A DNA stretch of 64,000 nucleotides, taken from positions 1 through 64,000 of the forward strand of contig JAVYIG010007169.1 in assembly GCA_035222895.1 (NCBI GenBank), read 5' to 3'. The stretch is from Strongylocentrotus droebachiensis (Eukaryota > Echinodermata > Echinoidea > Camarodonta > Strongylocentrotidae). The notes under the pieces are model-generated. The model had not been told where the DNA came from. It worked only from the letters and a program-made list of their open reading frames with translations, and made no database searches. This document shows positions 39,001 through 54,000 of this stretch, piece after piece. Numbering within the stretch: position 1 is the first letter of the stretch; each line of letters starts with the position of its first letter. The position numbers and the translations under genes were made by a program.

Positions 39001-42000
39001 CTAATGAGAAATAACGATGCAGGCAAAGAAAAAAAATATATGCCTGCCATTATAAATGCATAAACTCTATTAGCAATAACCATTAAGAATACCGAAATGA
39101 TATAGCAGGAAAGTCTTTTATATTTGTTTATAGCTTCAGCAGGTGGATTTGGAAAGATATTGCGAGGAAGTAATAAACATATATCACATGGCCGGTGTGG
39201 GGACCATGGTGCTGCGAAAATTCAATTGCCCCACTGTATTAAATCTCCCACACTAACTGAACTCATGACTTCAACCCTGGATCTGATACTTTACCTAACC
39301 CTAAACTTAAATCAAATTGTAACCCTCACCCTAACCCTCTCAATTAACATAAGAAAAAGGGGATCATGGGGGACCGACAGGCACAGATTAGGCATTGTTT
39401 GCTATATAAAGGGTGCAAGTAGCTATAAGTAGTGCAGTGGGGCTTTAAATGTAAATAATTAAGTTACCTGAGCAATGAATGGATCACTGGTAAGAAGCTG
39501 GGACAAGAATCCCACTGAAGTGAACTTGAAATGTCTCAGCTGCCTTGGACTATGAGACTCTTGATCAAAGATGAGGTCTTGTGTCGTGCCCTTTGACCCT
39601 GGGGTCAATTCAGCTGAACGTGATGACCGGGAATAGCGAGAAGGCGTCTTGGCGACACCTAGATGACAAAAGAATTGAGGCATAGACTTAAAGTCTGTAC
39701 TTTTTTTATTTTGTTTTAAATAAAAACTTTTTTTTTAAAGTCAATTTCTCTGCGTTTAATGTCAGTGTGAGCCCAATGGTTACCCAATTCCATTCACAGA
39801 GATCACTGTCTCAACAAATGATCCATTGTTTATTTTTAATTTTTTTTCTTTTCTTGTAGCAGTTATTTTTCAGACAATTATCATCAAAACAGCTGTACAG
39901 TCTCTGTGCAAAATGAATATCTGCACAAAAGTCTCAACTGCGAACATCTTTATCAATTTTTTTTTATCACCACCATCAGCATTCTCACTGCCACCATTGC
40001 CATGATGAACCTATCACCCTCCATATACAGTCAAACCTGCTTCAGTGATCACCTGTCTACAAAGACCACATGTTTTGTTTCCCTTGACAATGGTTTCTCA
40101 TTGAAACATGTACTAAAGGAACTTGTCTACAAAGACCACTTTTTGTGTTTCCCTTGGGCGTTCGCTATATACAGGTTTGACTGTATAAACAATAAACCTT
40201 TACCCAATAGCCATCTTTTCCCATTTTATTCTTCCGTATGAGATTACCTTCTTTCTTTCCTTTGAGGGTTGCTAGGTACCCCATCATCTTGGTAAGACTG
40301 ATCACTTGGACATCAGGATCAAAATGATGACAAAGCGTCAACCAGAACTCCAGATTCCTGCCAGGACCCTGAATATAGATGAGAATAGGTGAAAAATGCA
40401 ATTTGAATGTTGAACCTATAAATACTGTAATTATAGATCTACTAACAGTCCATTTAGAAAGGGACTTACAAGTCTCTTCTAGAGCCTAAATGATTATAAA
40501 TGTCATCACACCTCTGAGCAAACCCTGTCCAAATTCTAGACTGTCATCATCATCGTGAATGGGTAGAAGAGAAGACTGAACCTTGAATATTCTGGTTTTA
40601 ACAAATTTGAAGAACAATTCTTCAATGACCTGAATACTTCCTGTTCCTTCTCTATCAAATCATTATGTGAAATATGAGGTGAACTAAACAAAATTCCTTT
40701 GATTCTAAATGAAGCCACCATAAAAGAATCTCAAAGAAAAAGGACCATCATTTGTTTGAAATTTAACCGGGTCATGTTTCATAAAACTGGTATCGATAAC
40801 AAATGCTAAACTTCTATGACAAATTTGCTCTCAGTCAATCACACGCCATGACTTCAGTAGCTTATAACAGTAGCTTGTAACTTGTTATTGATAACAAGTT
40901 TTATGAAACAGGGCCCAGCAGTCAACTACATGTATTTCAGGGAAGATCTGCTGGTTTCACATGGGAAGCAAGAAAAAATCAGGGAGCAGAAGAAAAACCA
41001 GAAACTGAAACAACTTCCAGGAAATATGGTATGCCTCGGTAAGGACCAACTAGGCTGGGAATAAACATCTCAATCATACCTTAGTCTCTGTCTCTTCTGG
41101 AAGCATGGCCGTAGCTCCTTTGGTCGCATACCCTCCAATCAGCAGCAGGATGACCCTCCAGAGATACTCCATCCCGCCCACAGACTGCACCAGGTGGGTG
41201 AAGAGGGGCAGACGACGGTGCTCCGGAATGTGAGGGAAGGCATCCACAAAGGTCTGCATCACCATGGTTACGACATCCTCCAAGTTACCGGCCAGGGAGG
41301 ATGGCAGAGACTGGTCCTTGCTTGCCTGTATTCGTTTTTGAGAGAATGTGGGATGAAGTAAACATAGTAAGGTGTTACATCTCAGTGTAATGCTTTTGTT
41401 TTTATCAATAAGTTTCAATAAGGGGGCGCGATAGCTCAGTCGGTAGAGCAGTGGTCCCGTAATCCCGGGACCCAGGTCGAAACCAAGTCGATGCACTAGT
41501 GCCCTTGGTAAGGCATTAATCCTCATTACCAGGTCCCTCGGAGAGGACCTAAAGCTGTCGGTCTTCTGATTGCTTACTAACAAGCATTTATTGCTTTCTT
41601 AGCTGTCAGGTAAAATAACCACCACCCCATAATTGAGACGCTCTTCTGACATCCTTGGTAATTTGGGGCTTCATTTTGTGGTGTGGTGATCTCAATGAGA
41701 AATCATGACATTTTGTATTTCCTATGTTAATGATAATTTCAGCAATGTGATCCAATTTGCTCATCAGAATTTGTTTTAATTCTATTGTATCTAGAAAGAA
41801 AATCCCTATCTCTTAAATACTAATATAATCATCATCACCACTTTTGATATTATCAGTTCAATCATATTGACATGACTGCGATCACCATCTACACATCAAC
41901 ATCAATAATACTCTGCATTTTTTCTAATACAGATATCTACCAAAAGTTTGTGGCAAATCTGCACTGGATCACATGAAAATGACAGTATTTGAGCTATTGA

Positions 42001-45000
42001 GAGTTCTAAACATAAAATTGCTATTACTTGAGTCTCTTACTCTAATTTTAGGAGGTTATAGTGCTCTTGATTTCTTCTCCTCTCACTATGTGGGTTTTCA
42101 AAAACCTGCTTTCACATGGGCTTAAAATGAATTCTTCTTCTCCTTCTTCTTCTTGTTCGCTATAAGTACAGGCCACCGTCAGGTGTATTCTTGTACTGAT
42201 GTAGGTGCTGTGCAGGTGTATATACAGTGTCCCAATAAAAAGTCTACAATGATCTATGTGCAGCTAAAAAGACATCCGTAGCTTAACGGAGCTGGATCCC
42301 AAGTACTTCTCTCTCTTAAAGGTTGGCAGAGAGGTACAGGTGACAGTGGCTTGCGGTAGCACAAGAGAGTTAGTGTGTCTATGCTTACCTTGACCAGAGC
42401 GGGTATAACGGTCTGCACTGTCTTGTGGATGATCTGGAAGCTATGGCTGTCATCCTGACGTAGGAGGCTTGCTCCCATGAACGTGAAGATTGCCATGATG
42501 TTATGCAACACATGCTCCTACAAAAAAAATCAGGAATAGAAATCAATCAAATGAGTTAAATAAATGCTCTTAGATTTCTCTTCTTCTTCTTCTTCTTCTT
42601 CTGTTGAAGTACGGGCCACCATGTTGTTGGTGTATCTTCGTACTAAGAAGTTGTGCAGATATATATGTACAGTGCTGTGGAAGATGTAATCTATGTGCGG
42701 TTAAAAAGAACAGGCGCAATCCAAGCCCAACTGTGGTTTCTGCACCTTAGTCTTAAAGCTGGCTACTGAGGGTAAATATCAAGTAATTAAATATTCTCTA
42801 AATACACGGTTTATCAATCGATACTGCAATGTTCATAAAATGGACAGTTAAGAATTTAATAAAAATGATATTGGGTTTGCCATTTATAAAGCTAACATAT
42901 CAGGTGTCTTGTATATTCATTCATTGTAAATACTTCAATGATAGATCAGGGCCATGTTTCATAGAACTTGTTATCAATAACAAATTATAAACTTTTTATC
43001 AAAAATTTCCACTCAGCCAAATCAGATGTGACGATTTCAGTAGCTTGCAAGAGGTATTGTAACTTGTGATTGATAACAAGTTTTATGAAACAGGGTCTAG
43101 TGAGTTGTAAACTCATAAATTAGTTTCCCCACATTCGCAAAACCACTAGTTGGTATGATTTAACTTCTCATTAAGCAAGATTCTGTTTCTATATGAATAG
43201 CATGATGTATATAAAATAAACACTTCTACAAGGCTACCTCTTACAAAGGTTGATATGAGTGGCTTCTTGAGTCCAGTGTGCAAACATTTTGAAGATGGGA
43301 AGGAGAGCAAAAACTAAAATGTTGAATAAACTTAAACTTACAGGGAAGAGTTTAGCAGCAGTAGCCAGTAGAAGCAAAGCATGGTTGTGTGTTTGAGGAT
43401 TGTCCGAGGTACGAATACACTGCACCACCAACTCAACACTGAACTGCTCTTCTGTTATAAGCGGCCCTGAAAAATTGCAAAGGATTGAAAAAAGGGGTTA
43501 TTTTATATTTTATCAAATAAATACATGAAACATGAAATACATGGAATACTATTTTTGTAAATTTGTTTAAGTGCAGCCCCAAAACATGACCACTATCGTA
43601 GAAACACAGGATGCATAAAATTGATAAAATGACAGCCTTTTTTTTTCCAAATAAGAATTGAGATTTAAAGATTGCACTAATTTGGCCAAAAACTGCCACA
43701 CATGGGGAAAACAATTGTAGATTGAGCATAAAAAGTACCATAGAGTCAGAAAATTGCACAAGAGCTAGTTACATCTGGCTCAAGATTAAAATTATTTCCA
43801 CGGATCCAGACGAGTACACAGTAATCTTAGTGTGCATGGCATTGACAGGTCTTTTAGCCCTCAGCAGAAAACAAATGTGGAATGTACATTTAAGGCTTGA
43901 TGCCTGAGCTTGTCTTCAAATATGCATGAAGACAGCTAAATTTTGTAATTTAAGGAAACCAAACGAGCCATAACCAAACAAAAAATCAATACCATGTATG
44001 ATTATTATTTTGTCAACCTATTTGATGTCCATTGTAAACTATGTCTGAGCCTTTATTTTAGATGTGAGTGAAACATATGTCCATAATGAACTTACATGTA
44101 GTTTGGACAAATAAATACATTGAATGAATTAAATGGTAGTTGTTTTGGTTTGTAATCTTAAAATTTACAATGTAGGACATGAACAAAATGCAGTGAAGAG
44201 ATCATACCTGCTTCTTCTTCTGCGTCTGTATCACCCAGATGATCACAGATGTTGAGGATGGTGGTGAGAAGGAGTTGCTTGATGTATTCAGTAGATCCCT
44301 GATCAGTGGCGGGTAGCTCCAGGCACCTACAAGCGGCGATGTTAAAAATGAGAGTTTAAAACTAGATTGTGGAATGGCCTTCCAAAAATCCTTCGCTCGT
44401 CACCAGTTATCCACTTTCAGAGCTCAACTAAAGACATACATGTACCTATTTCAGACTGCTTACAATTAGTCACTGCTTTTTGTCTTTCCCAGTTAGAATC
44501 ATGAACTGACACTTTCAGTTGTTTTTCAGTCTCATCAGTGCCTTTGATTAGGCAACTAGAAATCGGTGCTTTATAAATACCTGGATTGGATTGGATTGGA
44601 TTGAAAATGTGTGAAATACATGGGAGGTCTTATGCACTATATTTCCATGACTCCCCATGTCTTTGGGAGATTTGTTATCATTTTACATGACTTTCAAGGA
44701 GAATTTATTTTTCACCAGGTTCCATGTTTTTTCATGTTTCTAGGTGCAGCAGATATTATTACTCCGGTCATTGGATTCAGGCTTACCCGCAACACAATTT
44801 ATGCACATTTTCCACTCCCTTGGGAGCATTCCTGCCAGTTACTATTTTACAAGCGCCACTTGCTAATCCAACCACATTAACTTTCGAATCCTACCAGGTA
44901 CCCATTGAACACCTGGGTGAAGAGTGGCAAATGTAGAAGACAGGCTTGAATGAATATGCAATAAGAACTTACAGGCTGAGTATGGTGAAGAGCGTGGGTA

Positions 45001-48000
45001 CTATGGTATGCCTGCCTTCCATCTTTCCTAGTTTCCTCTGCTGTAGGTTCTCTAGGATGGTCATGACCCTCTGCCACACACGGCCCTCGCTTGTTGCTGC
45101 CTGCGACGATGGATCGTCCACATTGACCGCCTTCTGCTTCTGCCTGAAAAATAAATCAAAGAATGGGGGTTCAAGAAACATAACCGTTGACTAACCGCTA
45201 GTCTAGCCGCTTTGCGAATCTCATCAAAGAATGTGAATGTTTTACCACATGTTTAGATTCAAAATAGAGTTTATTTCTTGCTAAAACTTTTGTTGCAACA
45301 GTTCATGTTCAACTTTTATGAACTTTACAATGAAACAGAGAATTAAAATGTTAAATAAAAAATGCTTATGTTCAATAATGATTTTTGTGAACTTAGTGGT
45401 ATAGGAAGGGTTGCATAATAGAGATGATTTTTTTTTTGAAGTGTGCGCAAGCTCTTGAAGAATCATACTTTGCATTTAGCAATGTTTTCTGTAGCAACTG
45501 TCCTACATTTACAAAAAAAGAATGGTAACTATGAAATTGACAAATACGAAATACAGAACATGGGGCAGAAAGATACAGAAAAGTAGGATATAAATTTCAT
45601 TATACTTGTACCAAAAAAGAAGAAGATTGATTTACCTCACTCTTCTGGCATCCTTGACACTCTTGGGCTTCTGACCTGCTGTGATCTGGGTGAGCTCTTT
45701 TACAACCTGTGCTGCATTCAGTGGAAGCTAGATACCCAAAAAACAAATGCATTTAATTCATTTCACATGTTTATGTTGCTCAAATTTCCTGTGTCTGATT
45801 AAACTTAAATCAGTATTGCATCATCAGTCTCTTACAAATGAAACAATTTCCATTTTACTTCACTACATCTTAAAGCTTATCTGTACTAGTTTATAGGAGT
45901 CTAAGTTTATATGAGGGATTAGACCACCCTACAAGGTCACTGGACAAGTGGTTATCTCATCAAATCAACTCTCAATTAACATAAGACAAAGAGGATCCTG
46001 GGGGACCAGTGGTCACCGATTAGGCATTGTTTTCTATATAGAGGGAGCAAGTAGCTACAAGTAGGACAGTGTGGCTTTAATACAGGCATTTCATGTAACT
46101 CACAAATTCTCTCTCTCTCTCTCTTAAACTTCTAATTCTGTCTTACTGACCTTCTTAAAAACCTTAGCCAGATGATTAGCTGTAGCTGAATTGTGCGTGT
46201 CCACCTGCAGGTCAATAAGTCTAGCCAGTACTGACTGCTGGACATTGGCTGTAGGAAGGGCTGTGAAGAATGCTCCAGTCATCTGAAAAATTGATATCAT
46301 CACATCATGAATGAGTATGCAAATCAAGTTCTAACGCTGGTTATCAAATCAGGTAAACAAATTGTTTATCTTTGAGTTTAAAAGTTCAGTTGATAAAACA
46401 ATATGATATGCATGTAAATAGCTTATCCAATTATAGTAACTAAATATCAACATCAACATCAATCCTTATGCAGGTCAGTTGCCATTTTGTCACAATTCTA
46501 AATAGCAATTTTTTTTCTTATACTATATTAAACACGCAACTTGTTTATTTTGTCTATGTTGTTGTAGAGGTGTCGTGGTCACGAGTGGATATGTCACCGG
46601 ACTGTGGATCACAAGGTCAGCGGTTCGAGTCCCGCCGCAACACTAATGTCCTTTTAATAGCAAGATAATAATCTACGTTTGCCACTCGACCCTGGTCAGG
46701 TAAATGGGTACCTGGTAGGATTATTCCTTGAAATGCACTGTGCGCTGCTTACGGCTGCTGGAGCTAAAGCTAGGGTAATAATTTCCAAAGCTCTTTGGAA
46801 GCGCATAGAGAGGTTATATAATGTGATATGCGCTATACAAGAACCAAATATTATTATTATTATTATTCCAAAGTGCTTTAGACAAATTACCTAGACTGGT
46901 GGATAGTATATTCGGAAGGGCTTATTTGGGGTTTAAGCATTGCAGACAAAATGGCAGAGCTTAAGGTGCCTGGAAAAGAAATGAGCCAGTCGGAAATGAC
47001 AATATCATGAATCTAAAGATGAAAGACGATAAAAAGATCAGAAATCATTTGACCTACCTGCTTGAGAGCCATCTCTGATGGTGCAGCCAATCCTCCGCAG
47101 ACCGGCTTCTCCCGACTCAGCACCTCCAGCAGGAGGTCAAGACTCTTCTGCTCAGACATCAGGTGGGCTGTCTGAGGGGTCAGGTGACTCAGGATACACT
47201 GCAAGCTGTGCGTCTGGTCAACACTGAGGGAGCCCTCCTCAACGAAGGCCTGGACTAGGAGGTCTCGGAGAAGGTCTAGAAGCGATGATAGCACAATCTG
47301 TAAAGCAGGGAGAAGGGTATTATTATGCTGGAAGTCAAAATAAATAGTATTGTATCAAATGCATAAAATAGTTTGAAGAAGTACATTAACAAAATTTATC
47401 ATTATTATTATTATTACACATTTTTTAAAAAAATTATTTGTTTATTTATTCAGTTTTTTTTTTTTTTTTTTTTTGGGGGGGGGGGGGGCAGTATTACTGG
47501 ATCAGCATTAATTCAACAACATTTAGAACAAGGAAAAGTAAATCTATGCAGAATAGATGCTTTCTATCAAAGTGATATAAACACTTCAACTGCTACTGGT
47601 CGATGTTCATAAATTCAGAATGAAAGTAAATGACAACCTCATGGTAATCTTGTACCCTGCACATCTTATACATGATCTTACAAAATACAAAAATATAGTC
47701 AGATATATAGTAAACAATCAAATTGTAAAATGAAAATTCAAAGTAAAACCAGCAACTTACTTCTGAATCTACTAGCTCAATGAGCTGAAGAAGTGATCTT
47801 TGTGCATGATGTGGAATGCCCTCTTGCTTCACATAGTCTAGGATCCATTCCAAGCATTGCCTTGCCTGTAGGGCAGCAGCTCCTTTCGCATCAGGTGTTG
47901 TTTTCTTCTGCTTTGGGAACGTGATGTCTGGTACATTGTTGGCCTTCATGAGGGAGTTCCCAAGGGCCTGAATTCATCAAATTGAAATAATAACTAGAAT

Positions 48001-51000
48001 TTAAATCGTCACGAGGACGATTAAGGTGGTCTGAAATATGAGCATGATCCCGGCATCTAATCGAGAAATAAATGTCACATTGTGATAGCTTATTGTCTCA
48101 GCTACAACATACTCGATGCTCAGCGAAAACGAAGCTAAGACGACGGAGATATTGCTCGTGAAAGACGGGAATGTAGAATCCAGTTTTCAGAAAAAGTCAT
48201 GTCCCATAGAGAATACACGCAAAATGTAAAAAATTGACATGCCTCCTTTAATCGCAAAAATACGCCATGATGTTTTTGTCAAAATGAAAATTCGGGGCCA
48301 CTGCATTTGTAGAGAATATTCTCAGGTAAAACATATCAAAATTTGAAAGAAAATTAATCAATATTTACAGAGATACAATCAATTTTCCAAAAATATGATG
48401 ACGTCATAATATGCAAATTGAAATTTTGAGTTCGGAGGCCATTATGATGACGTCATGAGTTAATTGAGGGTCAAATGAGACATGAAATCATATTTCCGAC
48501 TCATACTTTATCAAGATATGAAAAAAAAATTGGGGGTATCTATCCATCCTGAAGAGTTGCAATGAATTTTGTATAGGCATGTTTTTGCACATATATGCTA
48601 TGTATTACAAGAGCTCGCACGCACGGACATTTACCTTGAACGGAGGCCATCATGATGACGTCATGAGTTAATTGAGTGTTCGAACGGACTTTACCTTAAC
48701 GGACGCTCATTTCGTTATTAATGGTCATAAAGAGATAAACATGGTATCAAATTGTTCGGAATAAAATGGGCAATACTATGATAGACAAAAAAAGGAGATT
48801 CTAGGTTGCGTACGACCATTACGAGCACAAACTTGCGCGCAAACGGAAAATGGAATTCTCAAATCCCACTTTGTACGTGAAATATGACCATGATCCCGGC
48901 ATCTGATCGAAAAATAAAGGGCACACTTGTGATAGCTTATTGTCTCAGCTACAACATACTCAAAGCTTAGCGTAAACAAAGATAAAACGACAGAGATATT
49001 GCTCGCGAAAGACGGGAATGTAGAATCCAGTTTTGAGAAAAAGTCATGTCCCATAGAGAATACACGCAAAATGTGAAAAATTGACATGCCTCCTTTAATC
49101 GCAAAAATACGCCATGATACCATTGTCAAAATGGGATATTGTGGTAACTGCATTTGTAGAGAATATATTCAGGTAGAACATATCAAAATTTGAAAGAAAA
49201 TTGATCAACATTTACAGAGATACAATCAATTTTCCAAAAATCTGCTGACGTCGAAATATGCAAATTAAAATTTTGAGTTCGGAGGCCATTATGATGACGT
49301 CATGAGTTAATTGAGGGTCAAATGAGACATGAAATTATATTTCCGACTCATAATCTATCTAAATATGAAAGAAAATTGGGGGTATCTATCCATTCTGAAG
49401 AGTTACAATGAATTTTGTATAGGCATGTTTTTGCACATGTATGTTATGTATTACAAGAGCTCGCACGCACGGATGCGTATCTTAACGGACGCTCATTCCG
49501 TTATTAATGGTCAGAAAAAGGTGAACAAGGTATCAAAATGCTTGAAAAAATATGCCAAATATGATGACAGAGAAAATTTGGCGATTCTACGTTGCAAAAT
49601 GCAAGTACGCGCGAAAACGCGCACACTTGCAAGTGTGCGCGTTTTTTTTGCAAAATGCTTAAAATGGCCTGAAACGTATCCAAAATTAATTGTAAACGAA
49701 TTGGAGCATTATAAAATTTTGATGCGCGCGTACGTGCGCGTCGAGGTGCGCGCGCGGAATTTGTTGACATTTTTAGTTAACCTTTGACCTAAAGTTGATG
49801 TATACCAAATATGGTTGATTTTTGATGACTCGTTATTGAGATATGATAATGACCTGATTTTTACAAAATGGCGCCTGGATGACGTCACGATGACCCCATG
49901 AACTTGAAAAAGGTTTTAGGAACTTGATATTATAGGGCCTGATGACTAACAGAAATTTCGAAGGAAATTGACCTTGTCGATGTCGAGTAAACTTGTGCAC
50001 AAAAAAGTGTACGGAAGAAATAAAAATAAAGAAAGAAAGAAAGAAAGAAAGAAAGAATAAAGAAAATTCTAGCGAAATCAATAGGTGATCTGTCATCGAC
50101 AGACCACCTAATAATCACAACAATACCATCAATTCAATACATGCTCATCTGACTGAATTTTATGATTGTTCCTAAAGAAAATGGCTATTGCTGCAGGTTC
50201 TTTATTTTCTGGTCATGAACACTTATGAGAGTCAACATTTGAAACTTTGTACTCTTAGGAAGGCAATATGAGCCTAGCTCATATGAAAATGAAATATTTC
50301 ATGGATCTAATTGCATTTGCAGTTCAGATGCTTGTAACAACGGATATATTGATAGTAAAAAATATAAAAGTCAGTTCTTTCTACATTCAAAACAAAATAC
50401 TCATCAATAAAATGTGGCACTGTGCAATTTTATGTAATACTTAAACAACATTGTTTTCAGTAAGTCTAACCCTCATTAAAAAAAAAAATTATTTAAAGTT
50501 AAAAAACAGTTTAATTCTTTTTCTTCCTTGCACACCTGTTTGATATATCCAGAATCTAGTTCAATAGATTCTGTCTTCTTGAGGAGTCGCTGGATGAGCC
50601 AATGGTAGGGGCCGGTACTGTTTCCATGGTAACCATCATTGATTGTCTGCAGGCATCCATTCGTCACGGCTCTCACTGGCTCCAGATGACTGGACATCGC
50701 CATCAATAGACATGGTAGAACTGCAAGGGAGTGATCAAGAGGCGCACAACAAAAGGCCAATGAATCAATCTTAATTTAAACAAATTCATATCATGTAATA
50801 ATGCAATGAAATTGAAAACCTGAAATGCCTATTTTCAATGACACATGAAAAAAAAATCAGTGACGAATCTGCTGATAACCATTCAGAAGCAAGGATTTCA
50901 CTAGCTTATAACAAAAAACGTAATTTGTCACTGATGCAAGTTTTGTGAAATGGGGCCCTGTTCTTCACAACATCCCAGGAATACAATACAAATTTTCACC

Positions 51001-54000
51001 TATACTTTTGTCCACCCTTGCATTACGGTTTAAGGATAATGGCAAGCGTCATAAAAGTAATGAAACGGTGCGATCATCTGTAATGTTTGTATATATATAT
51101 ATATAGACAACTACATACAGGTTTGCTAAGAGTAACAAAAACAAAGATAAAGAGTGGGGAATATGCTAGGAGATATTTTACTGTAATACCATAAATTACC
51201 ATTACCATAAATATGCAAATGAGTGAATTTACCATAGTATTCTATACACTTCACTGAGGGGGGCCATAATAGCCCCCCCCCCCCCCCCCCCCCGGTACTA
51301 AAAAGATCTCAAATACCCCGGCCTCATTAGGGTTAAGCCCCCTGTAACTCCTAACTTTGTTAGGCTAGAAAAAAAAGAGGATTTCAAAGAGAGACATGTT
51401 ACTGTAGTCCTAGCATTAAAGACACATTGCTCTTGCGAACTAGTCTGCTTCTTCATTAACATCTTCTAGTTCACACATGACAGCACAAGAAAACAAAATA
51501 AACTATCAACTTACCAAAACTCTCCTTCCCCAAAAGAGAATGGAGTTCGTCTTCCTCCAAGGAGCCAAAGATAGCGGAAGCCATGTTGAGACATCGCACT
51601 TGAAACAGAGGTGAAGGCTTGAATCCCATTGGCTGAGAGGGTGTCACATGACCGATCCATCCAATGCTGAGCAGCTTGAGGAAACTCGTGGAATCTTTGA
51701 ACAGATTCTGTAATGATTTGAATGAATCCCCATGGAATCACATCGGGATAAAAGGCAATAAAACATGTAGAGATAATCACTACACGCATTGTCACTCTTG
51801 CCATGTTCCATGTGTATGTTTTGCAGAAACTATGAAGACAGTTCCCTGCACCTTACTAATAAACACAAATTTGTTAATCTAAGCAAGCAATTACCATATG
51901 CAAGTAATTTCAACCACTCCCCAGAATAGTATTGGCATGGAAGACAATGAAAAGAATGACACAGTACACAATTTTATTTCAACTTACACTGTCAATTGTA
52001 ATCATCATTTGCAACAATGAACAAGAATGCTTTTTGTATGTCATTGTACATTCCTCAACAAAATGAAAATATTATTGATATAGAGAAATGAACAAGAATT
52101 ATTAGATAACTATACCTTGATGACACTGTGTATAATATTCCTAAATCCTTGTCTGGTCTTGTCCTTCAGACGACACTCAGATGACCCTCGGGTCAAGAGG
52201 TCAACAAGCTGGAGCATAAAGGTCACAAACTGACCTCCAACATGTCCTCCTTCTGTGCCCGGGACCCACCATTTTGAATCTTTGAAGAAAATAGTTCAAA
52301 ACATGTGATATTATTAGAATGTAATTATTCATATTTTTCATAAGATTCCTAACTACCAAATACATGTTATTGCCTTGCATTCCTAGGTGACTAAATATAC
52401 TAGTGAGTAGCTCATTCCACATCAATTAAACAAATTCTTAGCTGATATCAGTGACTTTATTTAAACCAAGTGCTGGAAAAGCAAAAAAGTAAGGTCAATG
52501 CCTTGCAAAAGGGCACAAGGTCAACTTGGTTTTGAAATGGCAACAACACAACCGGATTAATAATAAAACAAGATTATAGTACCTTCAAATACATATTCTA
52601 CCCCTCACTCATAAGGTCTAACAATCTTTTCAGCTTACAAAATATCAATATATAACAACTTTCCTAGATACTCACCAGGTGTTAGGGATGACACCGACGG
52701 TGTAAGAGAGAGCACCATGCTCTCCAGTGCCCATACCATGGTCTGTACCTGGGATGAATGAAGGTATACCGTGCCAGCTTCACGGTGCTTCCTCTTCAAT
52801 GTGAGCAGGGCTGACAGGTGAGTGTGTAGCTGGGGAGGGAGCGCAGTGGATGGAACACCTGTTGCCTGGAGGGGGCCATCTTGCTCTTCTCCATTCCCCC
52901 CCTGTGAGTTTTACACATTGTCAGTGAAGATAAGAACATTAAAAGTCTTTTTCTTTTGTGTATTCACCTGTTGCGAATGCTGTGATATATAAGTTATTCA
53001 TGAACTCACATACAGGAAAAGTGAGGGGACATATCACAATTGGTTATAACTTCCTCCAGCTCATCATAATTATTTTCTACCCCTCTTTTTTCCCTTCTTT
53101 AACCACAATCAATGGCAGAATAACAATAGCAGGTCAGAATGATACTTGAAAAATGTAAATAATAATACAGACACACACAAATTTGAGCCATTTTCATTTA
53201 TCTTAATTTTTTACCTGGTAATAAAAGAACAAGTTGTCTTGTTTGGAATAAAAAGGGCTTTCAAGCATGTAGACTTTCACACATAGTTAATGCCCTTCTG
53301 GCTCTGAACAGACAAAATATGAATCACTACATTATCAATTATTCAATTATCATCCAATCTTTCATCTTGAATAATAATAATAATAATAGCTAGTTCTTAT
53401 ATAGCGCTTTTCAGGATTGAAGTCCCTCTCAAAGCGCTTTACAGATATTTATTTAAAAAAAAAAAAAAAAATTGTCAAAATTGCAAATTTAAAGTGTTAC
53501 AAGTAGTAACACCATGAGACATACCTGCTCCATCCTGATTAGTTCAATGTTCTTATGACAAGTCTTCAATGCATCTACTTCCAGCACTGCAAGAAGTTTC
53601 CTGGCCATGTAGAGCTTGGATTCATTGTCATGAATGTGTTGCAGGGCTCGTAGGAGGACGGTGGTTACGATCAGCCTGTAAGCCTCGGGTTTGGATGTGG
53701 CGTCCAGATGAGAGAGCAGAGATGAAACCTGGGCAAAGGAAACAGTTTATTCAATAAACCAACAAGAAAATTGAACCAACAGTATTCATATTTTTGGATC
53801 AACAAATCAAAGTCTTAACGGTGATAGAAGAACTATGTGGACATGGGGATGTCCAAGAAGTTTACAATGTGAATATTGTCTTATAAAGTTATTATTTCAA
53901 ATAAAAGAAAGTGTAACATACATAGTATATGTGTGCAATAAAAGATGATGGAAGCACAACACAATTTGCTATATATCATAAGATATGAAAGTTTTACAAC

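Noticed and set aside
41422..41500. Possible functional tRNA gene (TAGCTCAGTCGG ... GGTCGAAACC)
   Set aside because: The T-loop is one base short, no 3' acceptor strand pairs with the 5' end, and a SINE body and tail follow that also occur at 58106-58303.
41325..41583. Longer HEATR1 exon 25 continuing upstream in an open frame
   Set aside because: The upstream part runs into the SINE; conservation starts at the TACAG acceptor before 41325.
46560..46640. Possible tRNA gene with perfect B box GGTTCGAGTCC
   Set aside because: No acceptor-stem pairing and no compact cloverleaf; it is the head of a SINE with an (ATT)n tail.
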